A program made the position numbers and the translations under genes. The notes under the pieces are model-generated. The model was given only the letters and a program-made list of their open reading frames with translations, was not told the origin of the DNA and did not search any database. From NCBI GenBank assembly GCA_964628465.1, contig CAZVOA010000016.1, positions 1 through 64,000 of the forward strand: 64,000 nt of DNA, read 5' to 3'. The DNA comes from JAFGPS01 sp964628465. Its GTDB lineage: Bacteria; Planctomycetota; Phycisphaerae; Sedimentisphaerales; Anaerobacaceae. Shown piece after piece: positions 42,932 to 49,899 of this stretch (position 1 is the first letter of the stretch; every line of letters begins with the position of its first letter).

Positions 42932-43891
42932 TTACAATTTTACTATTAAATACTCAGTATCATCCTCAAAACACATCACACCTTCATAAGAAAAAGGAAT
43001 CAGAAGACAATCTCCCGCATTGAAATCAACCGAGTCCACTTCTACTCCGGTAATTGTACCATGTCCTGACAATACAATTATTATTTTCATCTCACCGGGC
43101 GATAGAAGCACTTCACAGCTTTTGGCCTGATGTCCCTTATCTACCGTGAAATATTCGCAATTTACAAGACGTCCAACGGTAGTAAAATCGAGTTCATTTC
43201 CAGATACATCAAAATGGATACTCTCCAACGATTGTTCTATATGCAATTGCCGCGGCTTACCATTTTCATCTACCCTGTTCCAATCGTAAATCCTGTAAGT
43301 AGTATCCGATGGAAGTTGAATTTCCGCGATTAACAATCCCGGCCCTATCGCATGAGGAGTTCCTGCGGGAAGGAAATGACACTGACCGGCTTCTACGGGG
43401 ACTTTTGTCAACAATTCCGCGACAGTACTATTAACAATAGCATCTTTGAATTGAGACTTAGTGACACCTTTTTTCAATCCCTTGTAAATATAAGAATCAG
43501 GCTCCGCGTAAATGATATACCAGCATTCTGTTTTCGGTTCGCCTTCACCTAATTGCTTACATGCCTGTTCATCCGGGTGAACCTGCAAACTAAGAACATC
43601 CTGAGCATCCAGCAATTTTATAAGTAATGGGAAAGAATCAGGAAAATATCCCGGACCTGTGATTTCCTTTTTATATTTTTTAATAACTTCAGAAAGTGTT
43701 TTGTCGGCGAGTTCACCATTCGCAATCAGGGTTTTATCGTTTGGCAAATCAGCCAGTTCCCAGCTTTCCCCGATTTTCTGTCCTTCAGGCAAATCCTTTC
43801 CGAATATATACCGCAACTTCTGCCCACCCCAGATTCGCTGCTTATATATAGGTTCAAATTTTAATGGATAAATTTTCATGCCGAATATCAT
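42932..43891 (-). CDS. manA: Class I mannose-6-phosphate isomerase
   Basis: 319 residues, the short Bacillus-type class I form. It interconverts fructose-6-phosphate and mannose-6-phosphate. Cupin motifs with metal ligands are SLQVHPDEQAC (QxH), the paired ECWYII and GTPHAIGPG. The N-terminus YPLKFEPIYKQRIWGG is diagnostic. The start could be ATG 43891 or the internal ATG 43879; neither has a good ribosome site. The product can enter GDP-mannose synthesis for glycans. It lies upstream of the DUF2723 gene on the same strand. Confidence 0.93.
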   Translation of the reverse strand: MIFGMKIYPLKFEPIYKQRIWGGQKLRYIFGKDLPEGQKIGESWELADLPNDKTLIANGELADKTLSEVIKKYKKEITGPGYFPDSFPLLIKLLDAQDVLSLQVHPDEQACKQLGEGEPKTECWYIIYAEPDSYIYKGLKKGVTKSQFKDAIVNSTVAELLTKVPVEAGQCHFLPAGTPHAIGPGLLIAEIQLPSDTTYRIYDWNRVDENGKPRQLHIEQSLESIHFDVSGNELDFTTVGRLVNCEYFTVDKGHQAKSCEVLLSPGEMKIIIVLSGHGTITGVEVDSVDFNAGDCLLIPFSYEGVMCFEDDTEYLIVKL

Positions 43892-44015
43892 ATTCTTATC
43901 TACATTCTGCCCACAATCCTAACGTTTAAGATTATACAAACAGAATATTCTTTACAATATATTTATTTCGGCATAATTTTAATTAAAATTCAAACATTTT
44001 TATTAATATCGGACT

Positions 44016-46739
44016 TTACCTTGCCTGAACAGTGCATTTTGCCAAAGTTAAACCTTCGGATTCAGCAGTAACAGTAATCGCACCTTTCTGGCCGCGTTTT
44101 GCTTTCACTATTACCAGGGCAAGGGCATTAAAAGCTTTACGCTCGTGAGAAGGAAAAACTGTAAAATCAGTTGGATCACCATTGTCTGTCACGACTATTT
44201 CTCCCGGACCATTTACGGAAAACTTAATCAGGTTATCCGCTCTCGGTGCAGTTATGCCCTTACTATCCTGAACCGTAAGAGTGATAAATGACAAATCGCA
44301 GCCGTCGTTAGTAATAACCGCTCGGTCAGATTCGAGAGACAATTTAGCCGCGTCTCCGGCGGTACACATAACGTCTGTCGCCCATTCTTTACCGTCTTTA
44401 TACGCGATGACTTTCAATTCTCCCGGCTCATAAACTACGTCGTCCCAGCGGATGCGATAAGCGGGCTTACCTTCCATCGACGGAACCTGGCTATCGAAAA
44501 TTTTCTTCTTACGTCCAAGCGATTTCCCGTTAAGGAACAATTCCGCTTCGTCACCTGAAGTATAAACATGAACAGGAGTTACCTGTCCAACTCGATCAGG
44601 CCATGTCCAGTGCGGCAGGATATGTGCCATCGGATAGTCCGGGCGCCAATAAGCCTGATAAAGATAGAAACGGTCTTTTTTGAAACCTGCAAGGTCAATT
44701 ATACCGAAATACGAACTTCTTGAAGAATCAAACGGTGTTGGCTCACCAATGTAATCAAAACCCGTCCATACAAACTCACCGCCCAGAAACGGGTATATAT
44801 CCTGTGAAATAAATTCTCTGTCCGGAGAATACGACCATGGCGCTGAGTATAAATCATAAGAACTGACATATTTTTTGACAGGGTCTTGTCCAGTGTTAGC
44901 AGTCGCCGGAGTACCAAGACCAGAAACAACAGGGAAAGTATATGTTCCTCTTGTACTTAAAGCGGAGGCTGTTTCAGTACCTAAAACCAACTTGTCCGGG
45001 AAAGCCTCGTGAAATACAGGATATTGCGGAGGAGCGCCGCGTACGGTAGTACCCTGATAGTTCAGACCAACAAGATCAATTGGTCCTACGAAAGGACTGT
45101 TTGCTCTGGCACTGTTCATGCCGCTTATTGTAGGGCGTGTCGGGTCTTCTTCGCGGCAAATGCCCACCAATTCTGATGCCACCGCTACAGCTCTTTCGTC
45201 ACCGCTCTGCTCACCAACCTCGTTGCCAACGCTCCACATTATTACGGACGGGTGATTTCTGTCACGGCGAAGTAATGCGCGTAAGTCCTGCTCATGCCAT
45301 TGAGGAAAAATAAGATGATAATCATTTGTTGTTTTTTGACGCTCCCATATATCAAAAGCTTCATCCATAATCAGGAAACCCATCTTGTCGGCAAGGTCGA
45401 GAAGTTCCGGAGCCGGCGGATTGTGACTTGTACGAATAGCGTTACATCCCATCTCCGCAAGAATCTCGAATTGGCGTTCCAAAGCACGATAATTAACCGC
45501 CGCACCAAGCGGACCCAAATCATGGTGATTGCATACTCCATTGAGTTTTACATGCTCGCCATTCAGGAAAAATCCCTTGTCAGGATCAAACTTAAGCGTA
45601 CGTATGCCAAATATTGTTTCATATGTATCAACTATTTTGCCGTCCTGCTCAATTGTAGTTACTGCTGCATAACGATTCGGTTTATGATGGACACCCGTTC
45701 CCCACAATTTCGGATTTTTAACTATTCCTTTTGTATCAACCGCCGCCTTTTTACCTGATTCAATCTTCAATTCGACAGGAGCAATTGACACGACTGCCCC
45801 GCTCGTTATTTTATCTTGTGAGTTAATCTCATAAATCCGGGTTGATATAGTGACATTTGCATCATCTTTCGATTCGTTTGCAACCGTCACATTAAGAGAT
45901 ACATCTGCGGATTCTATCGAAACTTCCGGCGTAGTAATATAAGTTCCCCACTGGCCGACATGGACAGGTGAGGTTTTTGTAAGCCATACATTTCGGTAAA
46001 TACCAGCACCCGGATACCATCTTGATGAACTCGGCGGGTTGTCAAGACGAATGGCAAGAACATTGTCACCGCCGAACTTGATATACGGAGTCAAATCAAC
46101 TCGCCATGAAGCATAACCAAAAGGCCAGCCGCCTGCGATTTGACCATTGCACCAGACAGTCGTGTAAGACATCGAGCCGTCTATATCAAGATATATCTGT
46201 TTACCTTCATCATCAGCCGAAACAATCAGATTTTTACGATACCATGATACACCATCAATTGGCAGTCGTCCCATTCCCCCGCCGCCGGTTGTAATGAAAG
46301 GCCCTTCAATTGCGTAATCGTGCGGCAGATTCACTTTGCTCCAGCCGGAATCATCAAAAGCCGGATTTACATAAGGAACATCACCGCCGTAATTGCCGGA
46401 TGGTCTGGTATAACGTTTTTCCGGGTCGGCAATAAAATCATTGCTTGTAGGTAATATGAACGCAGCGATTCCAGATGTCGGATCAACAGTTGGTGTTGTC
46501 GCAGGAGCAGCAGCACCTCTGCGCCCGCCGCGACCGCTGCTGCGATTCACAGGATAAGCAAGGCTATCCTTGCTCTCTACAGATGGATCACTCATTTTGA
46601 AACTCCAATCATTATTGATTGAAATTCGCTCACGTGGCGATTGAGCAACAGGATTGTTACATCCGCTTTGAAGCAGAATTGCAGCTATGATTGACAATAG
46701 AAACATTTGTAATTTCAAAGTTCGTGTTGCTGTTTTCAT
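44016..46739 (-). CDS. Secreted GH2 beta-galactosidase/glycosidase lipoprotein
   Basis: 907 residues. A lipoprotein signal ends at Cys27 (LLQSGC). A Gly/Arg/Ala-rich stretch (residues 67-82) precedes the catalytic modules: sugar-binding jelly roll (about 130-260), an immunoglobulin-like domain (260-375), then the TIM barrel from 376. The acid/base is Glu507 in MWSVGNE and the nucleophile is Glu589 in LGTETAS. Two to three C-terminal beta domains follow to 907. It is of the long DUF4982-type GH2 architecture common in Bacteroidota and planctomycetes. Exact substrate unknown. Monocistronic, with gaps on both sides. Confidence 0.9.
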   Translation of the reverse strand: MKTATRTLKLQMFLLSIIAAILLQSGCNNPVAQSPRERISINNDWSFKMSDPSVESKDSLAYPVNRSSGRGGRRGAAAPATTPTVDPTSGIAAFILPTSNDFIADPEKRYTRPSGNYGGDVPYVNPAFDDSGWSKVNLPHDYAIEGPFITTGGGGMGRLPIDGVSWYRKNLIVSADDEGKQIYLDIDGSMSYTTVWCNGQIAGGWPFGYASWRVDLTPYIKFGGDNVLAIRLDNPPSSSRWYPGAGIYRNVWLTKTSPVHVGQWGTYITTPEVSIESADVSLNVTVANESKDDANVTISTRIYEINSQDKITSGAVVSIAPVELKIESGKKAAVDTKGIVKNPKLWGTGVHHKPNRYAAVTTIEQDGKIVDTYETIFGIRTLKFDPDKGFFLNGEHVKLNGVCNHHDLGPLGAAVNYRALERQFEILAEMGCNAIRTSHNPPAPELLDLADKMGFLIMDEAFDIWERQKTTNDYHLIFPQWHEQDLRALLRRDRNHPSVIMWSVGNEVGEQSGDERAVAVASELVGICREEDPTRPTISGMNSARANSPFVGPIDLVGLNYQGTTVRGAPPQYPVFHEAFPDKLVLGTETASALSTRGTYTFPVVSGLGTPATANTGQDPVKKYVSSYDLYSAPWSYSPDREFISQDIYPFLGGEFVWTGFDYIGEPTPFDSSRSSYFGIIDLAGFKKDRFYLYQAYWRPDYPMAHILPHWTWPDRVGQVTPVHVYTSGDEAELFLNGKSLGRKKKIFDSQVPSMEGKPAYRIRWDDVVYEPGELKVIAYKDGKEWATDVMCTAGDAAKLSLESDRAVITNDGCDLSFITLTVQDSKGITAPRADNLIKFSVNGPGEIVVTDNGDPTDFTVFPSHERKAFNALALVIVKAKRGQKGAITVTAESEGLTLAKCTVQAR

Positions 46740-47121
46740 TTTATAATTCCTTCCTTACTTTTTTCATAATACGTTCCTTTCGGCATGAATTATAAGTTTA
46801 ATATTTCATTACTTATTTGCATACTAATATTTTGTAATAATTCTATTTTTTCACGAACTATGTACAATTAGTTTCTTCGAATTTATTATTCTTCATTACG
46901 TGCATATTGCAACACTTTACGGATTCAAAATGAATTCCTGTGTTTCTTATTGACATCAATCACAAAACAACTATAATTTTAGTCGAAGCTGGAAGTTACA
47001 GGCAATTGGTAGAAATTGATATCAAAGAATGTAATCTTTGATATAAAAAAACAGGGACGCTATGAAGTATTTTAAAATTGAATATTCATAGAAAGAATTA
47101 TTTTTTTACATAAGGTTCCCA
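46740..47121. other. 382-base divergent gap with promoter and a hairpin
   Basis: No gene is seen. The plus-strand promoter for the YeeE pair is at 46950-46977. In its leader an inverted repeat ATATCAAAG (47019-47027) / CTTTGATAT (47036-47044) is followed by A, not T, so it is a possible regulator site rather than a terminator. The remainder is A/T-rich and without other structure that I can support. Confidence 0.45.
46950..46977 (+). promoter_or_regulatory. Promoter upstream of YeeE/YedE pair
   Basis: TTGACA (46950-46955) and TATAAT (46972-46977), both perfect, separated by 16 bases. Start of transcription near 46984, giving a leader of about 138 bases that includes the ATATCAAAG inverted repeat. 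Confidence 0.7.
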
Positions 47122-47667
47122 ATGAAAAAACCAGATTCGCGAACATATCCTTTACCCTGGCGGGCGGCAGGAATTTTACTGGGGCTCGTCATGATTCTGG
47201 CGATTAGCATGGCTCAATCACTGGATGTTTCAAATCAGTTTGTTTTTACAAATATGAAAATTCTCAAGTCTTATGCACCGGAATATATCGAAAAACACCC
47301 TATTTCCGCTAATCAGGAATTTCAAAAAACAAATAACGGATGGTTTCTCGCTATCGGGATTGTAATCGGCGCTTGTGTCGCTTCGGTTTACCTTGGAATT
47401 TGCAGAGTACGTACAAGTACTGATTTATGGCGGCAGAATCATAAAACGCCAATTATAATACGATGGATAGTCTGTTTTTCAGGCGGTTTCCTTATGCTGC
47501 TCGGAGCGGCAATAGCTTATGGCGGCACAGGAGAGCATTTTATTACAGGTTTATCGAAATTGTCTTTGGCGGCAATTCCTTTTACTCTTGCAATGCTGAT
47601 TTCAGGTATGTTTATCACATATCTTATTTATCCGTCAACCAACTCTGATAACAATGGAAAAAAATAA
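47122..47667 (+). CDS. YeeE/YedE-family sulfur transport protein, short subunit
   Basis: 181 residues with about four membrane spans. The sequence GACVASVYLGICRVRTS and a GGFLMLLGAAIAYGGTG segment match the YeeE/YedE (sulfur_transp) family. Its members import thiosulfate, selenium or persulfide sulfur through conserved Gly/Cys helices. It ends in a Lys/Asn-rich tail. The second half-transporter gene begins immediately after the stop (TAA then ATG), so the two are cotranscribed and probably form one complex. No rhodanese or TusA gene is adjacent. Confidence 0.8.
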   Translation: MKKPDSRTYPLPWRAAGILLGLVMILAISMAQSLDVSNQFVFTNMKILKSYAPEYIEKHPISANQEFQKTNNGWFLAIGIVIGACVASVYLGICRVRTSTDLWRQNHKTPIIIRWIVCFSGGFLMLLGAAIAYGGTGEHFITGLSKLSLAAIPFTLAMLISGMFITYLIYPSTNSDNNGKK

Positions 47668-48843
47668 ATGGGTACACAGATTGTCAGCCTGATACTTGGA
47701 ATTATACTTGGAGCCAGCCTGGTGCTTGCCGGTTTTACCGAGCCGGACCGAATAATAAAGGCTTTAAGAATAAGAGATATGAATATAATTCGCTCTGTCG
47801 CGGTTATATTTCTTATTGCGCTTATTGGGACACACCTTCTCAAAATACTCGGCACAGTTGAAATAGATAATAAACCAGCGGCCATAGTGTCTCTTATTAT
47901 CGGCGGATTGCTTTTCGGCGCTGGAATGGGATTTACCGGATATACTCCGGTGACAAGTTTGGCCGGAGCGGCCTGCGGAAGAATAGATGCTCTGTTTGTT
48001 ATACCTGGAATGTTCTTTGGCGGGTACGTTTATATATTTCTTTATTCCCCTGCCATTCAACCTATCGAAACAATGTTTAACTACGGAAAAGAAACATTAC
48101 CGGAAATCACACATATCCCTGATTTTGTATGGGTTATGCTTTTTTCCGTCGCAGGTTTGATTATTCTACTTTTGGCATCAGCAAAAAAAATGTTTGAAAA
48201 GTCACCAGAAACACAGTTTAAAAAATCAGAAACAAATAAGATTGTTGTCGAGGAACAAATTTCGGAGCTTTTGACAAACAAAGAAAACTTGAATATTAAA
48301 ATCGATTCTTTTGAAACAATCCAGATGCTGATATTCTGGAAGAATATATTCTTTTCAATAATCATAATATGTCTGTTACTAAAACAAATATTATTCTGGC
48401 TCGTGAACAAGAGTGATTATGAAATTACCAGCAACATAATTCTCGGTATTACGACTGATCAGGTGACAACAGTATTAAACATTTCCAATACTATACTTGT
48501 TTTCTCATTGTTTTTATATGTACTATCGATTTTCTTCTGCCTTTCAATTTCATTAGGCTCAAATTTTGGCGGATTGAGAAATATTTCACAGTCATTTTTC
48601 TCCGCGATTGTAGTTCTTGTACTTGCATTTCCGTGGCAACTGCTTTTTGGGCGGATATTATCAGGAGTGATTTATACACCATCTGAATTGATTGCAAGTA
48701 CAAATCAGAAATTCTCCGCCGTTCAGCTCTATTTGCGTTTTGTCGCTTATTGGACATTTGTTATACTACTTTTAATACGCTCGCAGATATATAGCCGAAA
48801 ATGGACAAAAACACTTTATGAACGAATAGAACAGATAATATAA
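47668..48843 (+). CDS. YeeE/YedE-family protein with long C-terminal membrane region
   Basis: 391 residues. Residues 1-150 are a YeeE/YedE module (GIILGASLVLAGFTEPDRI, then GLLFGAGMGFTGYTPVTSLAGAACGR with the conserved Gly and Cys). The remaining 240 residues add four to five further spans with a soluble stretch (about 180-220), which is not usual for YedE and might be a novel extension. It starts directly at the stop of the first subunit. The likely job is uptake of a sulfur or selenium species. Confidence 0.75.
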   Translation: MGTQIVSLILGIILGASLVLAGFTEPDRIIKALRIRDMNIIRSVAVIFLIALIGTHLLKILGTVEIDNKPAAIVSLIIGGLLFGAGMGFTGYTPVTSLAGAACGRIDALFVIPGMFFGGYVYIFLYSPAIQPIETMFNYGKETLPEITHIPDFVWVMLFSVAGLIILLLASAKKMFEKSPETQFKKSETNKIVVEEQISELLTNKENLNIKIDSFETIQMLIFWKNIFFSIIIICLLLKQILFWLVNKSDYEITSNIILGITTDQVTTVLNISNTILVFSLFLYVLSIFFCLSISLGSNFGGLRNISQSFFSAIVVLVLAFPWQLLFGRILSGVIYTPSELIASTNQKFSAVQLYLRFVAYWTFVILLLIRSQIYSRKWTKTLYERIEQII

Positions 48844-48942
48844 TCGCATAAACCCAAGTTTAACTAAACGCCATAAACACTTATATATCAACTATTTATA
48901 ATATATTTATTTCCGACTACATTATCAAATTACATCTTTAAT

Positions 48943-48972
48943 TTGACAAATCTATATCATTTAGTGTATAAT
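48943..48972 (+). promoter_or_regulatory. Promoter of zinc-ribbon membrane gene
   Basis: TTGACA (48943-48948) and TATAAT (48967-48972) are 18 bases apart. Transcription near 48979 leaves a leader of about 87 bases to the ATG at 49066. Confidence 0.65.
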
Positions 48973-49065
48973 AATATCGTAGTTTTGAAGTTACTGTTGC
49001 GAGGAATGCTTCGATTTTAATAACTTAATATTGAGTTATTATTGTGTTTTTTACGGGGAGTGGTT

Positions 49066-49305
49066 ATGGGTTTTATGAAATGTCCATTCTGTGAGCAGGA
49101 GATTGATTCCGGGTCGAAGAAATGCTTTTTCTGCGATTCTGATTTGAGCCGTATTTTACAACACGATGATTCTAAAAAACTATCAGAACAGCATGAAACA
49201 GTTAAAAATGAACCTTCAATCAGCCTGAAAAAAATAACACTACTCTTTCTGCTTGGTGCGGCATTTTTGGGTATGGCCTTTTTTCTGATCAGTCACTTGA
49301 ATTAA
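49066..49305 (+). CDS. Small zinc-ribbon membrane protein
   Basis: 79 residues from ATG 49066, which is six bases after GGGGAG; a GTG at 49042 is in frame but lacks a site. Cys6, Cys9, Cys20 and Cys23 (CPFC, CFFC) form a zinc ribbon with the same spacing as the TPR protein at 40309-41283. A charged linker is followed by one membrane segment at about residues 56-76. The 3' end overlaps the 3' end of the convergent response-regulator gene by 66 bases. Function unknown. Confidence 0.65.
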   Translation: MGFMKCPFCEQEIDSGSKKCFFCDSDLSRILQHDDSKKLSEQHETVKNEPSISLKKITLLFLLGAAFLGMAFFLISHLN

Positions 49306-49887
49306 TCCAAGCAAAGCAGCTTTCTTAACAAGATCGACCATATTTTCAACATCAAATTTTCGCATTATACTATACCGGTGTACCTCAATAGTCCTTATCG
49401 AACGATGAAGCAGTTCCGCTATTTCACGATTATTCTGGCCATCAATTATATATTGAAATATTTGAGCTTCACTTTTAGTAAGCGGCTTGTATGGATATTT
49501 CTGGAAAGAAGAATTATCCTGCAAAATCGATTGCACCTTCCGTAATAAAGAATCTTTTTCAAGAGGTTTTTCGATAAAATCCACCGCACCGGATTTGACC
49601 GTTTTAACAGCCAGAGGTATATCTCCAAAAGCAGTAATTACAAGAACCGGCAACCATGGAATAATTCCTTTGGATTTCCTCATTAACTCAAGACCATCCA
49701 TGCCAGGCATTTTCAGGTCTGTAATAAGTAAGTCGCATCCCTGTGATTCAATCTTTTCGAGACATTCGGGACCATTTGCAAAGCAGGTAACATCAGCTCC
49801 AAGCTGCTCAAGAGTGTCACCTATTACTTCGCGAATCTTTGGTTCATCATCAACAAAGAAAATCTGTTTTTTAGTATCTTTAGTCAT
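49240..49887 (-). CDS. FixJ/NarL-type response regulator
   Basis: 215 residues. The receiver domain (5-120) has the acidic pair at Asp13/Asp14, phospho-acceptor Asp57 in LLITDLKMPGMDG, the Thr/Ala switch region VLVITAFGD and Lys in DFIEKPLE. A LuxR-type HTH follows (about 140-200; LTKSEAQIFQYIIDGQNNREIAELLHRSIRTIEVHR). The Ala-Phe-Gly-Asp and EKP arrangement matches FixJ. It lies twelve bases after the multi-PAS kinase and is its likely partner. The C-terminus ends in a basic tail that overlaps the convergent zinc-ribbon gene. Confidence 0.92.
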   Translation of the reverse strand: MTKDTKKQIFFVDDEPKIREVIGDTLEQLGADVTCFANGPECLEKIESQGCDLLITDLKMPGMDGLELMRKSKGIIPWLPVLVITAFGDIPLAVKTVKSGAVDFIEKPLEKDSLLRKVQSILQDNSSFQKYPYKPLTKSEAQIFQYIIDGQNNREIAELLHRSIRTIEVHRYSIMRKFDVENMVDLVKKAALLGLIQVTDQKKGHTQKCRTKQKE

Positions 49888-49899
49888 ATAAAAACCAAC

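Noticed and set aside
40309..43891. One operon manA-DUF2723-TPR as a glycosylation system
   Set aside because: The spacing is close, but no functional link between the TPR protein and the other two can be shown.
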